DNA of 64,000 nt from Nitrososphaera sp. (GTDB lineage Archaea; Thermoproteota; Nitrososphaeria; Nitrososphaerales; Nitrososphaeraceae). Position numbers and translations under genes: made by a program. This document shows, one piece after another, positions 16,945 to 25,607 of the stretch (the first letter of the stretch is position 1; each line of letters starts with the position of its first letter). Location: assembly GCA_039938515.1 (NCBI GenBank), contig JBDUUL010000001.1:357760-421759 (forward strand), in the 5' to 3' direction. Under the pieces are notes generated by a model. That model saw only the letters and a list, made by a program, of their open reading frames with translations, searched no databases and had not been told where the DNA came from.

Positions 16945-18144
16945 ATGGACGCGGTCGACGTTGTGGTTGTTGGGGGCAGCATCTCCGGACTTTTGGCAGC
17001 ACGGGAGATAGCTGCTGCTGGATGCAGCGTTATCGTGCTTGAGGAAGACCCTGAAATTGGAACTCCGGAGCATTGTGGCGGCCTTGTCAGCATCAAAGGG
17101 ATAGAACAGCTCGGGATTGTACCAGACTATCGAGCGTTCGAAAACGATCGGATTTCGCGTGCGCGTGTCTCGTCTCCTTCCTCGCACTTTGAAATAGATG
17201 CGCGCAACCAAAAGGTCGTAGTGCTCGATAGGCGCGCACTGGATAAGCAAGCCGCAATGCAAGCACAGCAGCAGGGCGCTCAGATTCGGGTTAGGTGCAG
17301 GATGCTGTCATGCTCTGATGCCGCAGGTACCAGCAGGCGGTATGAGATCAAGACGTCGGAGGGAATCATGCAAGCTGATTTTATCGTTGACGCCGCTGGC
17401 GTATCCTCCATCATTAAGAGACAAAGAACAGGGGTGCTTCAGTCTGCACAGTATGAGGTGTACGCTCCATGGATCACGCCAGAGACAATAGAAGTGGACT
17501 TTGACCAAGACAAATTTCCGGGGTTCTTTGGTTGGGTTATCCCTACCTCCGATGGCGCCGCCAAGATAGGCGTGGCAGGCCAAGGCATAAACTCTGCATC
17601 CGCGCTAGAATCGTACATCGATTCCAAGGGGAAATCAGCCGTAGTTCGCAAAGTATATGCCCCGATCTGGGTTGGAGGGCCAATTCGGGAATTTGTCGAG
17701 GGACGCACCGTCAAGATAGGCGACGCGGCAGGTCAGAGCAAACCCACGACTGCTGGCGGAATCTATACTTGCGGTATGGGAGGTATTATTGCGGGCAGGT
17801 CGATTGCCAAGGCTATCATGACCGGAGACGAAAAAGCGCTGGAAGAATATCAGGCTGGCTGGGAACGCACCTTCAAGTCCGAATTTGACAGGATGCTTTT
17901 AGCACGCAGGCTGCTGCAGCGACTAGACAATAAGGCCCTAGATGAGATCATATCCGCTGTCCCGGCAGATAAGATTCAGCAGGCCTCCGAATCGGGGGAT
18001 TTTGACTTCCACTCGTCTGCCATCACCAAGATTCTTTCAACAAAAAGCGCTCTGAAATTCGCAAGCGCGCTTCTCGGAAACGAATTGCGCAGGTTTTTCG
18101 ACAAGGCCGATAAGCAAGAATTAAATTCGGATTCCGGCGTTTGA
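16945..18144 (+). CDS. Geranylgeranyl reductase family flavoprotein
   Basis: The 399-residue flavoprotein begins with a dinucleotide-binding motif (VVVVGGSISGLLAAREIA) and EHCGGLVS. Later come the PxxFFGWVIP-like block and KIGDAAGQSKPTTAGGIYTCGMGG, the FAD-binding signature of digeranylgeranylglycerophospholipid reductases. It likely saturates isoprenoid chains of membrane lipids or quinones. ATG 16945 gives the family-like start; the frame stays open upstream over pth2 and an ATG at 16900 is possible. It overlaps the next gene by 4 nt. Confidence 0.9.
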   Translation: MDAVDVVVVGGSISGLLAAREIAAAGCSVIVLEEDPEIGTPEHCGGLVSIKGIEQLGIVPDYRAFENDRISRARVSSPSSHFEIDARNQKVVVLDRRALDKQAAMQAQQQGAQIRVRCRMLSCSDAAGTSRRYEIKTSEGIMQADFIVDAAGVSSIIKRQRTGVLQSAQYEVYAPWITPETIEVDFDQDKFPGFFGWVIPTSDGAAKIGVAGQGINSASALESYIDSKGKSAVVRKVYAPIWVGGPIREFVEGRTVKIGDAAGQSKPTTAGGIYTCGMGGIIAGRSIAKAIMTGDEKALEEYQAGWERTFKSEFDRMLLARRLLQRLDNKALDEIISAVPADKIQQASESGDFDFHSSAITKILSTKSALKFASALLGNELRRFFDKADKQELNSDSGV

Positions 18145-18329
18145 GCACCGTGTCAAAACCGCTTCAGCTCCCGGTATGCACCTCGTGCAGCCGTCCCATA
18201 ATGCCCAATGACGAGTGTGTAAAGTACTATTGCCCTAATTGTGGTTATGTACTGATGTGGCGCTGCGAAAGTTGCAGAGAATTTGCACGGCCTTACAAGT
18301 GCGTCGGCTGCGGTTTTGAGGGACCATAG
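18141..18329 (+). CDS. Zn-ribbon RNA-binding protein (DUF1610/COG2888 type)
   Basis: This 62-residue protein has paired cysteines C13/C16, C31/C34, C42/C45 and C54/C57. That pattern matches the archaeal zinc-ribbon family predicted to act in translation and commonly found next to EF1B. The TTG start at 18141 overlaps the previous stop, and aEF1B begins 2 nt after its end, so the three genes form an operon. Confidence 0.9.
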   Translation: MSTVSKPLQLPVCTSCSRPIMPNDECVKYYCPNCGYVLMWRCESCREFARPYKCVGCGFEGP

Positions 18330-18331
18330 CA

Positions 18332-18613
18332 ATGGCACGCCTTGTTGTAAGAATTAGGATACTTCCAGCCGACGCGGACGTAAATCCAGACAACGTTGCA
18401 AAGTCAATAAAGGGAGCTATTCCGCAAGGCATGGAGCTCAAGGCTCACGCCAAAGAACCGATTGCCTTCGGCCTGCAGGCGCTCGTCGGAGATTTCTTAC
18501 TGGACGATGCAGAGGGTCAGATGGACCGCTTGGAAGAATCGTTAAAAACAGTTGAGGGAGTCGGAGAAATCGAAGTCGTGAACATTAGCAGGGAATCGGT
18601 CAAGATGAAATAG
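18332..18613 (+). CDS. ef1b: Elongation factor 1-beta (aEF1B)
   Basis: The 93-residue protein is the nucleotide exchange factor for aEF1A. It has the compact alpha/beta fold with VVRIRILPADADVN at the start and KEPIAFGLQALVGDFLLDD in the middle. Length matches archaeal EF1B (about 90 residues). It lies in a translation-related operon with the zinc-ribbon protein. Confidence 0.95.
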   Translation: MARLVVRIRILPADADVNPDNVAKSIKGAIPQGMELKAHAKEPIAFGLQALVGDFLLDDAEGQMDRLEESLKTVEGVGEIEVVNISRESVKMK

Positions 18614-18658
18614 GTGCCCCCTGTGTCATTGCTTTCTAGATAACGCGAGGTTTCTCGG

Positions 18659-20854
18659 TTGAAAAAGTCCCGCTCAGGAAGTGAGTCATCGCCCCCACTC
18701 CAGCTCAGGGTGGCAGAAGCAAAGCACCGTGATGTGGGTAAGCGCAGAGCTAGGATAAACCCAGAACAAATGAGCCTTATGAATATCCAGGCAGGAGAAG
18801 TGGTTGGGCTTGCAGGAAAGAGGACAACTGCTGTCACCGCCTGGCCTTCAGACGAGGAAGAGAAAGAGCAGGACATAATCCGAATTGACGGTCAGACGAG
18901 GAAGAACGCCGGGGTAGGCCTCAACGACCTGGTGGCTGTAAAAAAGATAGACTGCAAGCAGGCGAGGACGATCTCGCTTGTGCCAATCGCAGAGACTGGC
19001 ATAACAGTTGACAAGGAGTTCTGCGAATTTGTCAAGAACCGGTTGCGCGGTTTCCCCGTAGGAGAAGGCGACGAAATTTCAGTCGTGATCCTCGGCAACC
19101 AGATCGATTTCATGGTCCACAAGACCAACCCCCAGTCGATCGTGAGGATTGAAAGGACTACAAAGCTGCACATTATGGCAGAGTCTGCCAATGACCGCAA
19201 GCCCCGCGTCACCTACGAAGAAATCGGGGGCATGAAGGAGCAGATAAAGAGGCTGCGGGAAATTGTAGAGCTCCCTATGCGGCATCCTGAAGTGTTTGCC
19301 CGCCTCGGAATTGAGCCCCACAGCGGGATTCTGATGTACGGCTCGCCCGGCTGCGGAAAGACGCTTATAGCCAAGGCGCTTGCATCAGAGTCGGAAGCAA
19401 ACTTCTTCATTATTAACGGCCCGGAGATAATGAACAAATACTACGGCGAGACCGAGGCACGCTTGAGGGACATTTTCAAGGATGCCCGCGACTCGTCTCC
19501 GAGCATTATCTTTATCGACGAAATTGATGCCATAGCCCCGAAAAGAGAGGAGGCCTTTGGCGACGTAGAAAAGCGCGTTGTCGCACAGCTTCTGGCGCTC
19601 ATGGACGGCATGTCAGAGAGGGGTCAGGTTATCGTGCTCGGGGCGACCAACAGGCCGGAGAGTCTCGACCCTGCTCTTAGGAGGCCGGGGAGATTCGACA
19701 GAGAGATCGAGATCGGCGTGCCAAACGCGGAAGGCAGGCTCGAAATATTGCAGATTCACACCCGGGGCATGCCGCTATCGCAGGACATAAGCCTCCAGTC
19801 GCTGGCGGCAGAATTGCACGGATACACAGGGGCAGATATCAAGGCGCTCTGCAGGGAAGCAGCGATGAAGGCTCTCAGGAGGTACATACCCGAAATAGAC
19901 CTGGAGGGTGACAAGATATCTCCCGAAATCCTGGAATCGATGGTAATTACCAGCAAGGACTTCAGGGACGGCATGAAAGAAATCATTCCGACGGCGATGC
20001 GTGAATTTTATGTCGAAGTCGCCGAGGTCAAGTGGGCAGACATCGGCGGGCTTTATGATGCAAAACGGACGCTGCATGATAACCTGATAATGGCAATCAA
20101 AGAACCCGACAACTTTGAGAAGATGGGGATAAAGCCCCCAAGAGGCGCATTGCTTTACGGGCCGCCGGGCACGGGTAAATCGCTTATCGCCAAGGCACTT
20201 GCCACCGAGAGCAACGCAAACATCATCATGGTTCGCGGGCCGGAGGTATTGTCAAAGTGGGTTGGTGAATCAGAGAAGGCTGTCAGGGAAATATTTCGCA
20301 AAGCAAAAGCCTCGTCACCCTGCATTGTTGTTTTTGATGAAATCGACTCGCTTGCCAGGCCACGGGGGCAGGAAGAGGACGGGTCTGGCAATGAGCGGGT
20401 ACTGAGTCAGATTCTCACTGAAATGGATGATTCCGGGAGCGCTGGAGTTGTCGTGATCGGAATTACAAACAGGCCGGATCTTATCGATACCTCTTTGATG
20501 CGTCCTGGGAGGCTTGACCTGATAATTGGCGTCGGCCCGCCAGACGAGAAGGCAAGACTGGAAATACTAAGGATTCTGACCCGGCCTATGCCTCTATCTT
20601 CTGACGTTGGCCTTGAGAACATTGCAAGCGCAAGCAAGAGCTTCAGCGGAGCAGACCTTGTGGCACTTTGCAGGGAGGCCGCCGTTAATGCGATGCAAAG
20701 GAAGGCAAGGGAGGTCACTGCAATAGATTTCGGAAAGGCTCTACGGCTTGTCAGGCCTTCCATAACAAAGGAAGTGGAAGACTGGTACGAGTCCATCAGG
20801 AAAAGCTTGACCTATGCGTTGCCAAAGCAAGTAGACAAGACATTCTATGGCTGA
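18659..20854 (+). CDS. cdc48: Cdc48/VAT-type AAA ATPase
   Basis: The 731-residue protein has an N-terminal double-psi barrel domain (about 15-190), then two AAA modules. D1 has Walker A GSPGCGKT near residue 227 and DEID; D2 has GPPGTGKS near residue 500 and DEID. It is a hexameric unfoldase that extracts and unfolds proteins, possibly feeding the proteasome. D1 has Cys in the P-loop where Thr is usual, a common variant. The start is a TTG after the EF1B gene; the first residues are basic. Confidence 0.95.
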   Translation: MKKSRSGSESSPPLQLRVAEAKHRDVGKRRARINPEQMSLMNIQAGEVVGLAGKRTTAVTAWPSDEEEKEQDIIRIDGQTRKNAGVGLNDLVAVKKIDCKQARTISLVPIAETGITVDKEFCEFVKNRLRGFPVGEGDEISVVILGNQIDFMVHKTNPQSIVRIERTTKLHIMAESANDRKPRVTYEEIGGMKEQIKRLREIVELPMRHPEVFARLGIEPHSGILMYGSPGCGKTLIAKALASESEANFFIINGPEIMNKYYGETEARLRDIFKDARDSSPSIIFIDEIDAIAPKREEAFGDVEKRVVAQLLALMDGMSERGQVIVLGATNRPESLDPALRRPGRFDREIEIGVPNAEGRLEILQIHTRGMPLSQDISLQSLAAELHGYTGADIKALCREAAMKALRRYIPEIDLEGDKISPEILESMVITSKDFRDGMKEIIPTAMREFYVEVAEVKWADIGGLYDAKRTLHDNLIMAIKEPDNFEKMGIKPPRGALLYGPPGTGKSLIAKALATESNANIIMVRGPEVLSKWVGESEKAVREIFRKAKASSPCIVVFDEIDSLARPRGQEEDGSGNERVLSQILTEMDDSGSAGVVVIGITNRPDLIDTSLMRPGRLDLIIGVGPPDEKARLEILRILTRPMPLSSDVGLENIASASKSFSGADLVALCREAAVNAMQRKAREVTAIDFGKALRLVRPSITKEVEDWYESIRKSLTYALPKQVDKTFYG

Positions 20855-20929
20855 ATTATAGCCCATAAAATCAGCCATATTTGATACTACAGTCCTTTTG
20901 TCCCACCGTCAGAAAACAGCTGCTGATGC

Positions 20930-21040
20930 CTGACCCCTACCGGGTGCGATCGGCGTCTGTAATCGCCGACAGAGCAAGCAGGCTCGGCCACAAGTCAAAC
21001 TTCCTAACGGGCAATTGCAACCCTTGTGGCATCCGAGCGA
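20930..21040. ncRNA. Candidate structured RNA
   Basis: Three consecutive helices can be drawn. The first is ACCC/GGGT (20933-20936 with 20942-20945). The second is TCGGCG/CGCCGA (20950-20955 with 20964-20969). The third is GCTCGGCCACAAG (20982-20994) pairing with 21023-21038, interrupted by a 3-nt bulge (21031-21033). I find no SRP, RNase P or C/D-box signature and cannot tell the strand. Confidence 0.35.
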
Positions 21041-21290
21041 CCTAGGAACTGCTATTCAAAGAAAGAATGGCATTATCAGTTAGAGGTATTGTGATAAACG
21101 CCAGCCGTTAATGTCGAGTTACTTTTGTAAAAGAGGCAGGAGGCACCCTTGGCGAGAAGGCAACGATATGCGACTGGAATGCAGCCCTCTCCGTTTCTTG
21201 CTCAGGGGCGTCTAAAGATAATAGTGGCTTATTCTTGTCAGCGCCGTGTTTGTACAAATTGCCGCCGAGATTAACCTTCTAATGCAATCG

Positions 21291-21297
21291 AAAAAAA
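21291..21297 (-). terminator. Oligo-T terminator after pentapeptide gene
   Basis: Seven A residues on the plus strand read as seven T on the coding strand, 10 nt after the stop of the pentapeptide-repeat gene. Archaeal RNA polymerase terminates at such T-tracts. Confidence 0.5.
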
Positions 21298-21307
21298 GGA
21301 GAGAGAG

Positions 21308-22192
21308 TCAGCAGACAGGTAGTGTTCCAGCGGACGGTACCCCAGTTGGAGTACCTGTACATTTTGCGAATGTAGTGCCCGTGAGGTTGGCGCTGTTAAA
21401 GTTCGTGCCTTGAAGGTTTGCATTATCAAAGTTGGCAAACTGAAGTTTTGCAAACTCGAATTTCGCGTTTGTAAGGTCAGAGGCCTGAAAGCTCGAGTAT
21501 TGCAGGTCGGAGTATCCAAGGTATGTTTGGGTCGCGTTTGTATTTTTGAATATTGCATGCTCTCCACTTACGGCTTTCATATCATCGCCTTGTACGTAGG
21601 CGCCGGTAAGATTTGCACGAATCAGGGTGGTTCCACTAAAGAAAGAGTTCTTCACAGAAGCATGTGCAAATGTAGAGTCCGTCAGATCCGTGGCGCTAAA
21701 ACTTGTTTTGTCGAGATAGCAATTTGAGTAGTTTACCTGCGGATGAGGCCTAGGGCTAAGCTCGCTAGTGGCAACTACTATTCCGCTGTTATCTATGTCG
21801 ATTGCTACGCACTGACTTCCGGGTATCCCCGTACTAGGTGCTAGTCCTGCAACTACGCTATCCACATGATTGTTTATTGCGTTCTGAGCTGCGGTAATAG
21901 CTGAATTGCTCGCAGGGTCTGCGGGAAGGTTGTCTGTCTTTGATTTTATCGCATTAGTTGCCGTCTGAAGGTTATTGACAGAGGTCTGGCTTGCCTTTGA
22001 ATTGACATTGTTTTGAATTGCCGCGAGTCCGATTGACGGATCAGAGATTGCGGTTTGAATGTCGGTTACAATAGACAGCACATCTTTTGTACCGGCTGCG
22101 AAAGCCTGCGGTGCTACAAAGCCCGTGGCCAGTACGGCCATCAAGCCAAAGGATAGCAGTTTCCATTTGTTGCTTGTGAAAGAAGTAAACAT
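21308..22192 (-). CDS. Secreted pentapeptide-repeat protein
   Basis: The 294-residue protein has a clear signal peptide (basic start, hydrophobic core, cleavage near AFA-AG at about residue 33). A helical/coiled region of about 100 residues is rich in Asn, Ala and Ser. The C-terminal half (about 155-275) is a pentapeptide-repeat array with repeats such as TNAKF, QFANF, DNANL and QGTNF. These fold as a right-handed quadrilateral beta helix. Export is unusual for this fold. C128, C158, C279 and C294 could form disulfides. The promoter ttttttatatt at about 22210-22220 suggests a short leader. Confidence 0.85.
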   Translation of the reverse strand: MFTSFTSNKWKLLSFGLMAVLATGFVAPQAFAAGTKDVLSIVTDIQTAISDPSIGLAAIQNNVNSKASQTSVNNLQTATNAIKSKTDNLPADPASNSAITAAQNAINNHVDSVVAGLAPSTGIPGSQCVAIDIDNSGIVVATSELSPRPHPQVNYSNCYLDKTSFSATDLTDSTFAHASVKNSFFSGTTLIRANLTGAYVQGDDMKAVSGEHAIFKNTNATQTYLGYSDLQYSSFQASDLTNAKFEFAKLQFANFDNANLQGTNFNSANLTGTTFAKCTGTPTGVPSAGTLPVC

Positions 22193-22376
22193 CTCAGGCA
22201 GGCAAATAAGAATCTAATATAAAAAACCTACTGTTTCAATGGAATAGGCGCGTAGATCCCCTTGATCCGGCATATATGGCACCTGACGATGCCATCGGGC
22301 CGTTATCTGCCCGATTCTCCAAGGGGTCGCAAGCGAATAACCTGTTAAATGCAAGGTTGCGCTATCTGCAGCATAA

Positions 22377-22649
22377 ATGAACGAGGATAAAACGAGCATC
22401 CAACAAAATAGTTCGCAGTGGGCGGAAATACTTGGCCAACTTTTTGACAGGCTTACGGGCAAAGGCGCTTCTGTGACTTATAGCTTTGACAACTTGGTTG
22501 TTGACATACCGAAGGCACAGGGCCCGGGCGGGCAGGATATGGGTAGCGCAAGGTGGACAGTTAACGGCAAGATTGTAATTACTGCCGAGGCATACGCGAG
22601 TCCCGAGCAGGCACAGCAGCCCAGGTCCACAATATCTACTGCGGCATAA
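22377..22649 (+). CDS. Unrecognised protein, first gene of a two-gene unit
   Basis: The 90-residue protein consists of an N-terminal helix (QWAEILGQLFDRLTG) followed by strands (SVTYSFDNLVVDIP and NGKIVITAE) and a Gln/Ser-rich tail. No signal peptide, cysteine or catalytic motif is visible. Its stop lies 2 nt before the ATG of the next gene, so they are almost certainly co-translated. The two proteins share a helix-then-strand pattern, hinting at a common fold or a complex. Confidence 0.65.
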   Translation: MNEDKTSIQQNSSQWAEILGQLFDRLTGKGASVTYSFDNLVVDIPKAQGPGGQDMGSARWTVNGKIVITAEAYASPEQAQQPRSTISTAA

Positions 22650-22651
22650 TA

Positions 22652-23068
22652 ATGCTTGACGATAATCACTTGCACATCAACCGCGCCGACCCCCTTATTG
22701 ACTGGTTGGCCGGCTCACTTCAATCGATTCAAAGCGGTACGGTTACGGTCGCGTTGGCAAATGAACCTGCCGCGAGGGTCACGTCAAACGCCGGAAGAAT
22801 CGCAGTTGATTTATTGCGCCCGGACACTTTTCGAGATCCCGAGGACGATACGGGACTATTTGACAAGTTGAAAACTGCGGCAGAATTTGCCCAAAAGCTA
22901 TCAGACAAGGGCATAACATTATCTTTTCTGCGCAAAGGCAAAGAGGCCGTCAGGCTGGGAAAGGACGCCAATCCCACTCTGTCAAAACTTGTTACAAGAA
23001 GCGATAACATCCAGCTAACGAGCATAGGACAGTTCGCCAAGCTCAGACGCGATTTCAAAGCCGGTTGA
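22652..23068 (+). CDS. Unrecognised protein, second gene of a two-gene unit
   Basis: The 138-residue protein has an N-terminal helix (LIDWLAGSLQSI), two strands (TVTVALANE and GRIAVDLL), then a longer helical region (KTAAEFAQKL). A basic strand segment GITLSFLRKGKEAVRLGKDA precedes a basic C-terminus. No known domain is recognised. It may be a soluble cytoplasmic partner of the upstream protein. Confidence 0.65.
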   Translation: MLDDNHLHINRADPLIDWLAGSLQSIQSGTVTVALANEPAARVTSNAGRIAVDLLRPDTFRDPEDDTGLFDKLKTAAEFAQKLSDKGITLSFLRKGKEAVRLGKDANPTLSKLVTRSDNIQLTSIGQFAKLRRDFKAG

Positions 23069-23363
23069 ATTAGCGTTAGCTTGCTTGTACCGGATATCAG
23101 AATAACAACAAAGATCGGGTCGCAAAAAACCGCGCGGATTAGCGACGCAGGCAATGCGCCCTGCCATCCGCTTCAATGACATCTTTATTAGGCGTCCACC
23201 TATTGCTTCATAATAGATAAAGTTGTGGAGCTCCGCAAGGTTCGCTTCCCCGCCAAGGCTCGTAAATGCCAACCTATCAATACTGTATCATTTCGGGCGC
23301 GATGCTAGCCGAAATTTCAACAGCCCCGCTGGGGGTCCTTCGAGTGGAGGCGGCGTCTAGAAT

Positions 23364-23600
23364 TTGAAGTATCCTCTTCGTAATTTAGTGTACGAGAAGA
23401 TACGAAATTTGAAAACCACCACTGACGCTGACCTTTTGAACTCTATTTCAAAGGAAGGTATCGTGCTTCCAGAAGGCGAATTCAACAAGACGCTGCTGGA
23501 CCTCGAGATTTTTGGCCTGATAAGGGTATCCTGGGAAACTAAAGAGAAACGCCGAGTCGAACTTGTGGCATCGGAAAACGAAGCCGGCCGAAACGAATAG
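23364..23600 (+). CDS. Small winged-helix-like protein
   Basis: This 78-residue protein reads as helix-helix-helix plus wing: VYEKIRNLKTTTDADLLNSI, then FNKTLLDLEIFGLIRVSW and a charged hairpin. This is a common archaeal wHTH layout, so DNA binding is likely but not shown. The TTG start at 23364 fits the first helix. It is convergent with ctaB, 7 nt away. Confidence 0.65.
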   Translation: MKYPLRNLVYEKIRNLKTTTDADLLNSISKEGIVLPEGEFNKTLLDLEIFGLIRVSWETKEKRRVELVASENEAGRNE

Positions 23601-23607
23601 GACTAGG

Positions 23608-24507
23608 TTAGACGGGCAGCTTGAAGTAAAACAGCGAGTCAACGGCCAGTGCAACAAAGATAACCACAAGGTAAGGCGCCGTGACCTTGTAGGCCTTCCA
23701 GGCAAATTGGGGAGTCGGGTTTTTTGTCAATTTATAATGATATAACAGCATGAGGCCACCGGAAGCCCCTGCGATTACCTCATACAGCAGGCCGGGGCCA
23801 GGGTTTAGAAAATACAGGGACAGAGAGTAGGGGAGCAGGATGGCAGTATTGAGCAGTATGTAACTTGCAGTCCGCTGGTTGCCAATTAGTACAGGCAACA
23901 TGGGCACACGCACGCTAGCATACTCTTCCCTAGCCTTGATAGCCAAGCACCAAAAGTGAGGGGGCGTCCACATGAACACAAGCCATCCCACCATAAAGCC
24001 AAGAAGGTCGACAGAGCCGGTAGTCGTCGCCCAGCCAGCCATAGACGCTGCGCTCCCTGCAAATCCGCCGATGACGATATTTGATGCGTTGCTCCGCTTG
24101 AGCCAGGCAGTGTAGATTACTGTGTAAAAGAAGATTCCAAGAGCAATCATGCCCGTTGCGACGGGGTTCAAAGTGAACCACGCAATAACGACGGAAAGCA
24201 CCGATATGCCAATGCCGTAATACAGGACGTTTCTTGCAGACAATCTGCCGGCAGGTATGGGGCGGTTAGCCGTTCGCTCCATTATCCTGTCTATGTCCCT
24301 GTCATAGTAGTGGTTTAGAGCGCTCGCACCCATGGAAGCAAGTGAACCGCTTAGGACAAGAAAGCCGAGCTTCCATGCCGAGACATCCCAGGCCACATTT
24401 GGGGTTGAATCATAACGAGTTGCAGCGAGCATAGAGGTCACAGCTGTAATAACGAGGACGACTACGATTCTTGGTTTTGAGACCTCTACGTAATCCTTAA
24501 AGCCCAC
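23608..24507 (-). CDS. ctaB: Protoheme IX farnesyltransferase (heme O synthase)
   Basis: The 299-residue membrane protein has about nine hydrophobic segments. The UbiA-family signature NHYYDRDIDRIMERTANRP (about residues 65-83) binds prenyl diphosphate via Mg2+. It also has VSKPRI near the start and a late TPPHFWCLA loop typical of CtaB. It converts heme B to heme O for a heme-copper oxidase. The start appears to be GTG at 24505-24507. Oxidase subunits are not in this window. Confidence 0.93.
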   Translation of the reverse strand: MGFKDYVEVSKPRIVVVLVITAVTSMLAATRYDSTPNVAWDVSAWKLGFLVLSGSLASMGASALNHYYDRDIDRIMERTANRPIPAGRLSARNVLYYGIGISVLSVVIAWFTLNPVATGMIALGIFFYTVIYTAWLKRSNASNIVIGGFAGSAASMAGWATTTGSVDLLGFMVGWLVFMWTPPHFWCLAIKAREEYASVRVPMLPVLIGNQRTASYILLNTAILLPYSLSLYFLNPGPGLLYEVIAGASGGLMLLYHYKLTKNPTPQFAWKAYKVTAPYLVVIFVALAVDSLFYFKLPV

Positions 24508-24560
24508 AGAGCCGCCACGTGGCTGTACTGGTTTTCTTGCATTTAATTTATTCGCTAAGG

Positions 24561-24866
24561 CTAGCCTGAGACCAAATGCTTCAGATTTTCAACCTGCAGG
24601 CGAAAGAAGGTCAGAATCTTTCGCTTCAAGAGTGCATGTTCGGCGTTTGACAGGCCGCACCCGCAGTCCGATGAATCGTCGAGCATGTGGGCCTCGGCAG
24701 CTTCGAGTACCTTAGATGCATTCAGGCGCACCTGTCCCAAGTCACAGCCACTTTCCACTACACCGTTTGCCCTTTCAAGCATGTCGAGCAGATTAACAGT
24801 GGTTAGCCAGGCATCCTGGACGCTATCAGAGTCGCTAATTACAAAGAGGTCTGCAATCGAAGTCAA
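24561..24866 (-). CDS. Conserved hypothetical helical protein
   Basis: The 101-residue protein is mostly helical (TTVNLLDMLERANGVVESG and LLKRKILTFFRLQVENL). It has a CGC motif (DSSDCGCGLSN) near residues 68-70 and a C42 upstream. The cysteines could bind a metal. It starts with TTG. It sits 53 nt upstream of ctaB on the same strand, so joint transcription is possible. Confidence 0.6.
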   Translation of the reverse strand: MTSIADLFVISDSDSVQDAWLTTVNLLDMLERANGVVESGCDLGQVRLNASKVLEAAEAHMLDDSSDCGCGLSNAEHALLKRKILTFFRLQVENLKHLVSG

Positions 24867-25067
24867 TTACAGATTAGGACCTTGTGCGCCGACCTTAACA
24901 GAATACATCAGTTTTTTTTGACGGGCCGAACTAGACAAATAAAGCCCTTGGGACATTTCTGTGTCTGCAGCCTGAGGCAGCATTTACCCTTCGCCCCGAC
25001 GAGAGCCATTGCAACCCTTGGAGATGTGGCAGGCTATGGCGGGAAATTAGCTAGCGACGCAGATAGG

Positions 25068-25337
25068 CTAGCTCACGCACAGCCCGAACCCCTTTGCATC
25101 AAGCTCGGCCCTGAGTCTTTCATCCACATAGGCGTTGTAAGAGGCAATATCGGGGAATACAATTCCCTTTGAAGCAATTTCCTGCTGGATTTTGGCTCTT
25201 ATTTCGTGCATAATCCCCGGACACTCCTGCTTGAGGTAATTGTCGTATGCGACTGCTGTGACGTATACAGTCGCGACAACCACCAAAAAAAGGGAGACTG
25301 AACGCCAGACTAACAGCCGGGGAGTACTAGTAGTCAA
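25068..25337 (-). CDS. Small single-pass membrane protein
   Basis: The 89-residue protein has one N-terminal transmembrane helix (about 9-29) and a charged extracytoplasmic or cytoplasmic part with helices (IMHEIRAKIQQEIAS) and a C-terminal Cys. No family is recognised. TTG is the likely start. It lies alone between ctaB-associated genes and the divergent cupredoxin. Confidence 0.6.
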   Translation of the reverse strand: MTTSTPRLLVWRSVSLFLVVVATVYVTAVAYDNYLKQECPGIMHEIRAKIQQEIASKGIVFPDIASYNAYVDERLRAELDAKGFGLCVS

Positions 25338-25607
25338 TAAACGAGCAATACCACATACTTCACTTAATTAAGGAATCTCCCGACAAGTTGTCCACAGAAA
25401 GAATCTGGAGGGTTCGGTGGGGGCTCGATGATACTATCCGTCCCGGACATGTCGCCATCCGTCTCTTACGAATCCGAACACGTGTCAAATTAGTTTTAAA
25501 CCCCAGATGTTATGCAAATATTTCATCCCTGCAGGCAGGAGCCAGCGTCGATATCCGACTTGCAAAAGCCTTGAAGCAAAAATCCAGAAACGATTAAGTA
25601 TGCCAGA

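Larger units (their letters stand above)
20855..21307. other. Intergenic region with no protein gene
   Basis: This 453-nt gap between cdc48 and the pentapeptide-repeat gene holds no convincing ORF. Its left half contains a run of three potential hairpins (listed separately). The right half is unremarkable apart from the A-tract at 21291-21297. Confidence 0.55.

Noticed and set aside
20930-21040. SRP RNA or RNase P RNA
   Set aside because: I looked for the conserved SRP helix 8 and RNase P core motifs on both strands and did not see them.
21012-25022. Shared 13-mer attgcaacccttg at about 21012 and 25008
   Set aside because: A 13-nt match is expected by chance several times in 64 kb.
25388-25597. 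69-residue plus-strand frame before the membrane cupredoxin
   Set aside because: The composition is basic and irregular, with no motif; it fits promoter sequence better.
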